Shown: positions 1 to 9,559 of the stretch, one piece after another
Position numbering within the stretch: position 1 is the stretch's first letter
How the letters are laid out: each line of letters opens with the position of its first letter
NCBI GenBank assembly: GCA_024196135.1
Contig: JAMQCK010000197.1
Coordinates: forward strand, 1-40,372
Origin: Pleurotus ostreatus/Saccharomyces cerevisiae fusant
Taxonomy: Eukaryota; Opisthokonta
Length of the DNA: 40,372 bases
Reading direction: 5' to 3'
Program-made: the position numbers and the translations under genes
Notes under the pieces: generated by a model
The model's database searches: none
The model's input: only the letters and a program-made list of their open reading frames with translations
What the model was told of the DNA's origin: nothing

Positions 1-155
1 TGTGAGGGAGTACTACACACACCATCGTATATCTACTAACCGTATTACTTGATTCCTGTACAAGAGCCCGGAGCTCTGCGTAGCCACGTGTCATACTTAG
101 CGGGCCGCCGGGCCGAGAGAAATACATTCTACTTCTTGATCTCTTACCGTCGTGA
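1..155 (+). repeat. possible LTR remnant of the adjacent Gypsy element
   Basis: The window opens with TGTGAGGGAG and runs through an A/T-richer stretch ending near ATCTCTTACC, which is the look of an LTR start and U5 end. It lies just upstream of the integrase ORF, but I find no second copy downstream of that ORF, so LTR status is an inference from appearance and position. If it is the 5' LTR, gag, protease, RT and RNase H have been deleted between it and the integrase. The 5' edge may lie outside the window. Confidence 0.3.
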
Positions 156-241
156 TGACCGACCGCTAGCTCCTTCGCGTCCCGCTCAGCTCGCATAGCT
201 GCAGCCCCTTGCCCGGGTACGGCCGCTCGCCTCGTACGGCG

Positions 242-308
242 CCCTTGGCAGGGATACGCGCCCGCTGTCGGCAGCGACACCGACCCCTTGGCAGGGATAC
301 GCGCCCGC
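242..308. repeat. 24-bp direct repeat, two copies 43 bp apart
   Basis: The same 24 bases, beginning CCCTTGGCAGGGATACG, occur at 242-265 and 285-308 with no mismatch. They lie between the LTR-like start and the integrase ORF and read as non-coding leader or decayed internal sequence of the retroelement. Confidence 0.85.
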
Positions 309-399
309 CCGTGCGATACCGCGGCCTAGCTCAGGACGAGCCGTTAGCCGACGCAAGGCCTAACCATTACGCGCGGTCACCTCTCTAGGGATCGCCTAG

Positions 400-2094
400 G
401 TGCGTGTCCCGCGCCTCCTTACTACTAACTACAGCGCAGAACACTATTCTGCCGACCCCTGCCGAGGTACCCGCTACCTCGTTCCCTTTAGACCTAAACG
501 GACGCTCTCACAACTCCGCCACGGGCTTTGGTACATTGGTGGCCGTCTTTACGTGCCCAAGCATGCCTCGCTGCGGGAGGAGCTCTTCCAGATTGCTCAC
601 GATTCTTGCGGTCATTTCGGCGCCGAGAAGTCGCTTGCTAACCTGCGTGACTCTTACTACTGGCCCAATATGCGTCGGGATCTTGAACGCGCTTACGTTC
701 CCGGCTGCCCTGACTGCCAGCGCAACAAGTCCTCCACCCAAGCCAAGGGGGGTCCCCTGCACCCATTGCCGGTTCCCGACCGTCGCGGCGAAGAGATCGC
801 GATGGACTTTGTTGGGCCGCTGCCCCCGGACTCCGGTTTTGACTGCATTCTGTCCATCACCGACCGTCTTGGTGCCGACTGTCGTATCGTTCCCACGACC
901 ACCCGGCTGAAGGCAGAGGACCTCGCTGTCGTTTTCTTTGACAATTGGGTCTGCGAGAACGGTCTGCCCCTGCACATTACCTTGGATCGCGACAAGCTTT
1001 TTGTCTCGCGCTTCTGGCAGTCCTTGCATGCGCTTTGCGGTGTGAAGCTCCGGATGTCTTCGGCTTACCACCCGCAGACCGATGGGTCCTCCGAGCGTTT
1101 TAATAAGACCATCAACCAGTGCCTTCGCTTCCACGTTGAGCGCAACCAGAAGGGCTGGGTCAAGGCCCTCCCTCGTGTCCGTTTTGACATTATGAATACC
1201 GTCAACTCGTCCACTGGCCTCACGCACTTCCAGATGCATATCGGCCGTCATCCTCGTCGCCTCCCTCCCCTGGTGCCCGACTCTCTGCCCGCGCCGCTCA
1301 ATGGCTCGCCCGAAGCTTTCTCTGCTGCACGCCACCTGCAGACGTTTTTGGACAACGAGTCGGAGGCTCGGGATCTGCTCACGCAGGCGAAGGTTAATCA
1401 GGCCTTTGCCGCTAATGCTCGCCGGCCGTCTGAGCCCCCCCTGCGTGTTGGCGACCGGGTCAAGGTTGCGACTTTCAATCGCCGGCGCCACTACAAGGCC
1501 AAGGGTGAGAAGCGCGTCGCTAAGTTCATGCCCCGCTTTGACGGGCCCTTCCCCATCCTTCGCGCCTTCCCCGAGACTTCGACTTATGAGCTTGATATTC
1601 CCGGCTCTTCCGTTTTCTCGAAGTTCCATGTCTCGGAGCTTGTGCTGTGGCGCGAGAACGATGACGCTCTCTTCCCTTCCCGCCGCTTGCTCAAGCCTGG
1701 ACCCCTGCTCACGCCGGACGGGTATGAGGAGTTCCTAGTTGATCGTATTGTGGACGAGAAACGCTACCGGAAGTCTGTCAAATACTTGGTGCGTTGGGTT
1801 GGCTACGGTCCCGAAGACGACACATGGCTCCCTGCCTCTGAGCTCGCCGATTGCGAGGCCCTGGATCGCTGGCAGGCTTCCCTTGGTATGCCCGTCGCCT
1901 CTGTGCGTCGCTCTTCGAGCTTGCCTTGCGAGCGCCGTGCTCCCCTCGCTTCGCGGGCGGTTTCTACTTCGACCTCGACTTCGGTTCCGACTTCGACTTC
2001 ACCTTCGCGCTCTCGCGCTTCATCTCTGACACTACGCGTCGATTTAACTCTTGTACCCTACGCTCACCTGCTATACACGGCCGTCATCTGTTAG
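400..2094 (+). mobile_element. Ty3/Gypsy chromodomain retrotransposon, pol 3' part (integrase + chromodomain)
   Basis: This is a 564-codon open frame with no upstream Met; the frame opens directly after a TAG at 397-399, so the start is not a true initiation site. Residues about 41-110 are the spacer and the H2C2 zinc-binding domain (H67, H72, C103, C106). Residues about 128-290 are the integrase core with the DDE triad D136, D196 and E232, showing the exact D-35-E spacing. Residues about 443-495 are a chromodomain (YLVRWVGYGPEDDTWLP), which marks the chromovirus clade and probably directs insertion to modified histones. The last 70 residues are a Ser/Thr-rich tail. Reverse transcriptase, RNase H, protease and gag are absent, so the copy cannot transpose alone. 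The absence of stops across 1.7 kb suggests recent insertion or selection. Confidence 0.93.
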
Positions 2095-2482
2095 CTCGCC
2101 CGACCCCCTCAGCTCGCCCTTCAGTGAAGACGACTAGCGTCGCCTTACAATATGATTACTGTAAGATCAATGCTGTTTCGTACTTAGTTGATACTATCCC
2201 TGTTGCTCTCTGCCTCGGACATCGCCAACGCTGCACTGGGCACGGGCGTTGGGGACAATTTCCATCGTTGGGGCTATGGGAAGACGCGAGTTTGTCCTAT
2301 TGGTAGCTTACGTCGCCACTACATCTACATTCAGCTTATGTAGCCTTTCCAATACAATGCAGAGACTTTTCAGCATATTCAAGGCTTTCTGCACTGTACC
2401 AACGAGGCTATGAAGCCAGAAAACCCTGCCAGAGCCAAGCTTGAGCCTCGAGTCGGGAGCGCCTGCGCGGACTGATCACATG

Positions 2483-2492
2483 GTCACGTGAC
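2483..2492. promoter_or_regulatory. E-box palindrome GTCACGTGAC
   Basis: A perfect 10-bp palindrome with a CACGTG core lies 142 bp upstream of the aminopeptidase ATG. TCACGTGA is a known site for bHLH factors of the Cbf1/USF type. That it regulates this gene is an inference from position. Confidence 0.45.
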
Positions 2493-2493
2493 T

Positions 2494-2554
2494 GGTAAGT
2501 AACCGGTAAGTAACCTGGCAAAAACCCACCCCCCGGAGGGGTTCGGTAAGTGAC
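2494..2554 (+). repeat. three GGTAAGTRAC motifs
   Basis: GGTAAGTAAC occurs at 2494-2503 and 2505-2514, and GGTAAGTGAC at 2545-2554. The first two copies are spaced 11 bp apart. Each contains GTAAGT, a near-perfect 5' splice-site consensus. They sit 80-140 bp before the aminopeptidase ATG and could be promoter elements, alternative 5'UTR donors or the edge of a decayed element. Confidence 0.7.
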
Positions 2555-2634
2555 TCGTAACAAAGGGTCGCCCGAGTTTCTTACACAACCCTAGCCGGCG
2601 GCGAAGTTACCACTTCCTATCCTAAGCGCCCGTC

Positions 2635-4245
2635 ATGTTGTTCAAGTCGGTCTTCCCTCTCCTTGGACTCGCTGCGGCGGCTGCGGCATACTCTCAGCGG
2701 CCTCTCGGGGTTGGATACGATGTCACCGCGCAAGACGTGTCGGCCATGACGGCTGCCCAGCGCGAGCAGCTCATGCTCGAGCTCTGGAAGGGCTTCGATG
2801 TGGTGGAGATCATGCACTTGACAGGACACGGCGACGGGCTTGACGAGGAGCGTCTGGTGCATGTATTTGGAGAAGATGAGCCTCGGAGGTGCGTCGTCGC
2901 AGTAGCAGAGGAGCGTACTCGGCTAATGCGTCGCGACCAGGATGACCGAGGGCGACAAGCTCCGGCTGAAGCAGCAAGGGCTTGAGTTCATGGACATCAC
3001 TGAGCACCCAACCCTCGGAGCACTCAACGCACAGCGTCCTCAGCGCTTCGTGAACCCTGATCCCAAGTTGTCGGCTCAAAGCTCGGATGCCGTACGCGCC
3101 CTCCTCGCTGGCGAGATCACCACGGACCACATGCGCGCCGACATCGCGAAGCTGAGCTCCTTCTGGACGCGCAGCTACCGCAGCAACTGGGGCCTGCTCT
3201 CCAGCAACTGGGTCTATAATCACGTATCCTCCGTACGTCCCCCTCACCAAACACGTCTTCGCTTCCCCTGCTGACGCCATCCCCTCCTTAGATCATCGCC
3301 GCGAACCCCTCGGACAAGACCCGGACCACGGTCACCAAGTTCCCGCACAAGTTCGTGCAGAACTCGGTCGTCTTGCGGCTCGACGCGACGGACGATACGA
3401 CGCCTGACGAGGAGAAGGAGCTCGTGATCGTCGGCGCGCACCAGGACTCGCTGAACTATCGGCTGCCGTTCTTCCGCGCGCCGGGGTCGGACGACGATGG
3501 GTCGGGCACGGTGACGGTGTTCCAGATCCTGCGCTCGTTGGTGGAGCAGGACTTCGTGCCGCCCAAGGGGATTGCGGTTGAGTTCCACTGGTATGCGGCG
3601 GAGGAGGGTGGGCTGCTGGGGTCGCAGGACGTGGCGGCGTTCTATGAGGCCGCGGGCACGAAGGTGAAGGGGATGTTGCAGATGGACAGTGAGTAGCGCG
3701 TGCTTCCGCTCGCGAGTATTCACGGCTGACTATGTTTACCTACTTAGTGACCGCCTTCGTCAAGTCCGGCACCGAGCCCAAGATCGCCTTCTTCAAGGAC
3801 CAGGTCGACAAGAACCTCACCACCTTCGCCACCAAGCTCGTCGAGGCGTACTCCCCGCTGCCATGGAACCTGACCACCTGCGGCCCGGGCTGTGGCTCGG
3901 ACCACATGTCGTGGACCAAGGCAGGCTACCCGGCCATCTTTGCGACGGAGGGATTCTTTGAGGGTAAGCTTGCTGTGCCTTTTCCTTCGTCACGGTTCCC
4001 TTGTTGCGGCGTACTGGGCACTGACACGTCTTTCCCATCCTCGCAGACTTCCCCCAACACGCCATCCACACCATTAAGGACGATGTGGAGGCGTACGACG
4101 CGGGGTACGACGACGGCGCGTATGACTTCGACCACATGTTGGAGTTTGTCAAGCTGGTGCGTCGTCCTCGATTTTTTCCCCGTGCGCTCTCCCTTACATA
4201 TCGTTATAGGGTATCGCATTTGTCGCCGAGCTCTCGGTCGCGTAG
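2635..4245 (+). CDS. secreted M28 family leucine-type aminopeptidase
   Basis: Six exons: 2635-2888, 2941-3232, 3292-3688, 3748-3963, 4047-4156, 4210-4245; 434 residues, all junctions in phase. The N-terminus MLFKSVFPLLGLAAAAAAYS is a signal peptide, followed by a propeptide-like segment with the FMDITEHP motif seen in fungal leucine aminopeptidases. The catalytic domain holds the two-zinc ligands of the M28 family: H232 (GAHQDS), the Asp run 249-251 (APGSDDDGSG), E286/E287 (AEEGGLLGSQD), D314 (QMD) and H367 (GSDHMSW). Two Cys next to the last His (CGPGCGSDH) probably form the conserved disulfide. It should release N-terminal residues from extracellular peptides, supplying nitrogen. Length and motif order match secreted fungal M28E enzymes and no key residue is missing. 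Confidence 0.93.
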
Positions 4246-4627
4246 AATACGGCATGTCCTGTCGAAAGGGCGGAAGGGGGATTTCATGGATATAATTCGG
4301 GTTGATGGTGAATTTGTGGCAATGCGGCTTTCAATGTGGACCGCACACTCTCGGAGGCATACACGGCCATATGACGGAATGAAGGTCGGTGTTCGCCTAC
4401 ACGGATTCGCTGATCACCCTGGTCTACGACATTTCCGAATGCGAAGCCCTTCTCGAAGGCCAGCGGAGGCGCATGCCGAAGGGCGCCGATAAAGATAAGG
4501 GTGGTCGCAAGAGATAACCTGCTCGACGGTTTACTGCGAACGTTCATCGAGCTTTACGCCTGGGACGACTGTGAACCGAGTTCGGGAGATTTACAGGCCA
4601 TCGCGCTATAACGATCAGATCACATCT
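4246..4627. other. intergenic between aminopeptidase and P450
   Basis: This is 382 bp of non-coding sequence. It must hold the aminopeptidase 3' end and the P450 promoter. I see no repeat, RNA gene or clear TATA box. Confidence 0.6.
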
Positions 4628-6906
4628 ATGGATCCACTCACACTCACAGCCCTTTTATCCGCCATCGTCCTAGTCATTGTCTTTCCCCGCTTGCGCCGTA
4701 AAGGTCCTTATCCGCCTGGCCCTCCGGGGCTGCCACTTATCGGAAACGCATTGCAACTGCCGGCAGACAAGCAATGGCTGAAGTGGGATGAATGGAGGAG
4801 GGCGTACGGTACGTGCCCTAATTCAATACTCTACCTGGTCCGCCGCAAGCGAAGCTATATCCACGTCATACCACAGGCGATGTTATCCGAATCACAGTGC
4901 TTGGACAACCTGCAATCATACTTTCGTCCTTGAAGGCGGTGAATGATTTGTTGGAGTCGAGAGGTAGCGTTTTGCTTCACTGCACCCTTGAGGCTTGCCT
5001 TACGCGCGTACTCAGGACATATCTATTCTGACAGGCCGCCTGCGGTCATGGCTGGCGAGCTGTAGGCACCCTCCTTACCGTGTCGCGCTACATAAGACCC
5101 GAAACTATTCGCAGAGTCGGTTGGGCGCGCGGCCTGGGATACACCAACGGACCACCGAACCCGCGCTTTCGCGAGTTTAGGAAGCTCTTCCACCAGTTCA
5201 TGGGCCCGCGGGCGTGCGCGGCGCCCGAGTTCGCGAACATGCAGGAGAGGGAGACGTTGAGGTATCAATTCGATCTGTCATCTGCGTACGTTCGCTGATG
5301 AGGAATGAACAGGTTGCTGCAGAAGCTGCTCGAGAGTGCGAAGGACTTTTATGACCATTGCCGCACGTACGTAGGTAGCCTTTTCGTTTTGGAGCCTGAG
5401 GCGAATTGCAGAGCAGGTCTACCTCGTCGACGATCCTGCTCATGTCCTACGGTTATTCCATCGCAAACGGAGACCCCCTGCAGTTGGTGAAGATAGCAGA
5501 GGATGCGATGGATGGGTTTTCGAAGGCGTCTGAGCCTGGGTGGCTGGTCGACAGCGTGCCGATTCGTGAGTCTGCGATGACTACTGCTCAAGTTTCGTTA
5601 CGGTCTACTTATCGACGCAACATAGTCAAGCATATCCCGGCTTGGTTTCCTGGTGCTTCATTCCAGCGTGCTGCGCAGGTGATGAGGCGTGAGCTGGATT
5701 GCCTGTATGACGTGCCTCTTGGTTTTGTGAAGGGCGAGATGGTACGTGTAGTGAATTCTACTCAATGGGTGTGTCGCTGAGCAGTCTTTCATAGTCGAAA
5801 GGAACGGCGAAGCCGTCTTTCCTGTCGAGTAATCTCGAGACCAAGGGCGAGCACGGCGATGCCCCGCAGGAGGACCTGCTCAAAGCCGCTGCTGGATCTC
5901 TGTACTCCGGTATGCATTTCTCACCTTTCGAGGCCGCTTGACTTGACCAGAGTACAGGTGGTGCAGAAACAGTAAGCTCCTTTCGAGCACGTAGCCCGCG
6001 TATCTACTGACGTGGCCTTCGTCATCAGACCCCCTCCGCCCTCACCTCCTTCATCCTCGCCATGGTCCTCCACCCGGATATCCAAGCTCGGGCTCAAGCG
6101 GAGGTCGACGCCGTATGCCTCGCTCACGGGCGGATGCCACAGATAGCAGATCGAAGCTCTCTGCCGTATGTCGATTCCATCGTCAAGGAGGTCTGGCGCT
6201 GGAACCCCAGCGTCCCTCTGGGGTTGCCGCATATGGCGAACGCGGACGATGTTTATAGGGGGTGGAGGGTGGACAAGGGGACGGTGGTTTGGGCGAATAT
6301 ATGGTGAGTAGATTCGGGGATTGGCCCGCAAGGATGGCATGCGAAGGAGATGAAAGAACCAGCAGTTGACGGTTTTGAGCAACACAGGTCCATCTTGCAC
6401 AATGAGACGGTCTTCCCTGATCCGTTCTCCTTCCGTCCGGAACGATACCTCAACGAGAATTCAGCAATCAAGTCCACTGGAGTAGATCCAAACGAGGTCG
6501 TGCAAACTGCCTTTGGTGTTGGGCGCAGGTGCGTCTTAACGAGTCAACCCTCATAACCTCCAAACCCACCCATGATACAACCTCAGAATCTGCCCCGGCA
6601 TGTACCTCGGCGACCAGGCCGTCTTCATCGCCATCTGCAGCATCCTCTTCGCCTTCGATATTGGGAAAGCGAAGGACGAGGCGGGCAATCCAATTACGCC
6701 TGTCGTGGATTATGGGGGTTTTATCAGGTTCGTCTTTCATTATCTTTTCCAGGGTTTCGTCGAGAGGGAATACACTGCGTAGTGAATGCATGCTGACCTA
6801 ACATGACAGCCATCCCAAGCCCTTCAAGTGTAGCATCCACCCTCGCTGCGGGCCTGCGGAAGAAATTGTACAGCGCGCTCTGGACAATCTGGCAGCGGGA
6901 GAGTAA
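4628..6906 (+). CDS. cytochrome P450 monooxygenase
   Basis: Thirteen exons: 4628-4808, 4877-4963, 5016-5061, 5115-5261, 5313-5366, 5417-5565, 5626-5741, 5795-5909, 5958-5971, 6029-6303, 6388-6528, 6587-6727, 6810-6906; 520 residues, all phases consistent. The protein starts with a hydrophobic N-terminal anchor (LTALLSAIVLVIVF) and the proline-rich hinge PYPPGPPGLPLIGN, so it is an ER-membrane class II P450. The I-helix oxygen-activation motif GGAETT lies at 299-304, the K-helix ExxR at E357/R360, the PERY segment follows (FRPERYL), and the haem loop FGVGRRICPG carries the ligand Cys444. The general type resembles the large basidiomycete CYP families annotated as O-methylsterigmatocystin oxidoreductase-like; the substrate cannot be inferred. 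Exon 9 is only 14 nt and encodes most of the I-helix motif. The exon 6 acceptor is ambiguous by 3 nt (5414 or 5417). Confidence 0.93.
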
Positions 6907-7494
6907 GCAAAGATCGAGTAGCCCACATGTATGTCCGGCAAGCAGATGCAGAAACCTCATTCTTTTTTGCCTCAAACCCAACCGCGGACCCCCAGCCACC
7001 CACAGTTGAACTTCCTGGACCAAATTTCGGCGTTTGCCGCCGAATAACGCCGACGCCCCTCCTGCGCGCCTAAAAGATGCTACTATCGCGCCCTTGGCCA
7101 CGGCGATGGCGGTCAGATGGCGAGCCTTGGGAGCTGCTTGGGATTTCGGAATCGTAGGCTCACGCAAGATCTCCATAGGGAGCCCCCCTGAGGCTTCCGC
7201 GACGGCGCGGGCGAGGAGTGTGGGTATGGGCGTCGGTCTTGCGGCGGAACCTGCCGACCGGGGGGGGGTTAATAAGGACTCGGGCGTCTCATCGCACCGC
7301 AACTTCGGGCAGCCCATCGTTATCTGCGTGCCGTTCTGCCGTCAGGTTGTCGCTATCGTCGTCGGGCAAAGTGACTCGGGCGCGTATTTGGGTACTTATT
7401 GCAGCGCGTAGTAGCACACGTTCTCGTCTATCGCCTGCGTTTTTGATCCCCTAATTCTTCGACTTCAACTACAACCACTACATCTCATCCCACC
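6907..7494. other. intergenic between P450 and ACC deaminase
   Basis: This is 588 bp. Open frames here on both strands have no family resemblance, splice structure or start context and are treated as chance. A run of ten G begins at 7260. The distal part is the presumed ACC deaminase promoter. Confidence 0.6.
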
Positions 7495-9059
7495 ATGTCT
7501 TCCCCAGCCTACGTTGAGAAGCTGAAGAGCATCCCGAAGGAGAAGTTTTTGGTGCGTAGCATCCGTTGTCCTAGGAGTGAAGTAAGGCGACGGTGTACTG
7601 ACGGCGCGCCACTATAGTTCGGCCCCTCCCCTATCCAGTATCTCCCGCGCTTGAGCGAGAAGTTGTCAGGTGGTAAGGTAAGTGTTACTCGAGCTCGTTG
7701 TCTGCATGAATGAAGGCAAGCTAACGGAGGCCCCGTAGGTAAAGATCTACGCCAAACGCGAGGACTGCAACAGCGGTCTCGCGTATGGAGGGAATAAAGT
7801 TAGGAAGGTGAGATTTCTAGCTTGGAAGTGCGTCTGGGATGTTGCACTGACTGCATGGGACCCATCTAGCTCGAGTACCTTGTCGCCGATGCAAAGGCGC
7901 AGGGCGCGGACACGCTCGTGTCTGTGGGCGGTGTGCAGAGCAAGTGAGTGGACCAGTTCACTTTCATTTCCTGCACCCTCCATCCTCATTCTCCTCACTT
8001 TCTGCCTCCGCTTCTGCCAAACTAACCTATCTCCCCCAGCCACACCCGCGCCGTCACCGCCGTCGCGGCCGCCTCAGGCTTGAAGGCCGTCACCGTCCAG
8101 GAGAAGTGGGTCCCCATCGACCCGCCGCTGTACGACAAGACGGGCAACATCCTCCTCTCGCGCATCATGGGCGGCGACGTGCGGCTGAACGAGGAGGGCT
8201 TCGATATCGGGCACAAGGAGGCGACGCGGAAGGCGCTGGAGGATGTGAGGGGTGGGGGTGGGAAGGTTAGTGCGAGCGCGAATGAGAAATATGGGAGGGA
8301 GTGCTTGTTGAACACTATGCTAACGCACCTCCCACAGCCCTACTACATCCCCGCCGGCGCGTCCGACCACCCGCTCGGCGGGCTCGGCTTCGCGAACATG
8401 GTGCTGGAGATCGCGGAGCAGGAGAAGGCGCTCGGCGTGTTCTTCGACACCGTGATCGTGTGCAGCGTGACTGGCTCGAGCCACGCGGGCCTCATCGTCG
8501 GCGCGGTCGCGGAGGGCAAGGGCCGCAAGGTCATCGGGATCGACGCGTCGGGCAAGCCGGAGGCGACGAAGGCGCAGGTCGCGTGAGTGGATTCGGTGTT
8601 GTTGTTTCTCAGTGGGCGTGATGTTCTTGAGTGGACACGTGCTTTCCTGTGGACTCGGTGTCGGTGTCGTGTGTTGCAGTGGAAGCTGACGTGCTGCGTT
8701 CTCAGCCGCATTGCAAGGGCTACGGCGACGCTGCTGGACCCGAGCCTGACAATTCCGGATGAGGCCATCATCCTGGACGAGCGCTTCCATGAGGGCATCT
8801 ACGGGATTCCGGGTCCCAGCACGATGGCGGCGATTGCGACGGCGGCGCAGACGGATGCGATGATCACTGATCCTGTGTACGAAGGCAAGAGCATGGCTGG
8901 GCTGATCAAGCTTGTCGAGGAGGGTAGCATCAAGGAGGGGAGCAATGTGGTAAGCTGGCTGTCTTCATCTTTGAGTGTGGCAGATGCTGACGGATATCAC
9001 AGCTGTACGTCCATCTCGGCGGTCAGCCAGCGCTCAACGCGTACTCGAGCTACTTCTGA
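7495..9059 (+). CDS. acdS: 1-aminocyclopropane-1-carboxylate (ACC) deaminase
   Basis: Eight exons: 7495-7551, 7618-7677, 7739-7807, 7870-7943, 8040-8265, 8338-8582, 8706-8949, 9003-9059; 343 residues. This PLP enzyme splits ACC, the ethylene precursor of plants, into 2-oxobutyrate and ammonia (EC 3.5.99.7). The PLP lysine is K59 in YGGNKVRK; the family motifs [25 protein letters not shown] and CSVTGSS are present. The close paralogue D-cysteine desulfhydrase differs at two substrate-site residues; here the ACC deaminase states are kept, E303 (DPVYEGKS) and L330 (VHLGG). Known fungal and bacterial enzymes are about 338-360 residues. There is no targeting signal, so it is presumably cytosolic. 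The symbol is the bacterial one for this family. The dense introns argue against recent bacterial transfer. Confidence 0.95.
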
Positions 9060-9559
9060 GCTGTGTCTACCGGTGTTTTGTTGATTGCTGCTGCGCTGGC
9101 ATCAGCGCGTGTGCAAAAAAGAATGTAATACCACTCGTGTACTCGGAAATTGCAGCCAGTTGCACTGCACATACGCCCGCGCGCATGCAACAGGAATCAC
9201 CATGCTGTGTCCTCTTGCCTGAACATGCCGCGCTATTCCTTTCGTGGAACAATGACGGTCACACAAAGAACAAGCGCCTTTCTAATTTCGGACAATGGGC
9301 CATTCATCTCGATTGGGGATTGTTCGAGTGCCTGGCAACCACGCTGCCCACGAGGCGCCACGCGGCCGATCGCCGGCGCGCCCTCAAGTCCGGCTTGGTC
9401 GCGACACAAACGAGGCCTGCGAACTGCGCCGTATATAAGGCGCGCACACGGTCTGCAGACGGCGTGATTCTTTCCCCCCGCTCCTTGCCTCCTCCCTCCA
9501 CTCGCTACGGCCCAGAGCCCCCGCATCCTAGCCTCACGACATCGCTCACGATCCGATTC
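9060..9559. other. intergenic: chitinase promoter
   Basis: This is 500 bp between the ACC deaminase stop and the chitinase start. Apart from the TATA box near its distal end, I see no recognisable element or gene. Confidence 0.6.
9432..9440 (+). promoter_or_regulatory. TATA box of the chitinase gene
   Basis: TATATAAGG lies about 120 bp upstream of the chitinase ATG in a GC-rich setting, a good match to the TATA consensus. It is followed by a C/T-rich stretch typical of fungal transcription starts. Confidence 0.6.

Larger units (their letters stand above)
2095..2634. other. intergenic: retroelement 3' flank and aminopeptidase promoter
   Basis: No gene is visible. The proximal part is probably residual 3' untranslated sequence of the retroelement, but no recognisable 3' LTR was found. 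The distal part is the aminopeptidase promoter, with an E-box palindrome and three GGTAAGT-type repeats annotated separately. Confidence 0.6.

Noticed and set aside
508..1629. 373-codon open frame on the minus strand over the integrase
   Set aside because: It is the antisense of a real, GC3-biased coding region; it has no motif and the plus strand carries the full DDE integrase.
7034..7411. 125-codon plus-strand frame between P450 and ACC deaminase
   Set aside because: There is no conserved motif, the start lies in likely P450 3'UTR, and a G-run at 7260 falls inside it.
4628..9059. a secondary-metabolite cluster around the P450
   Set aside because: There is no backbone synthase, transporter or pathway regulator nearby; the flanking genes are unrelated in function.
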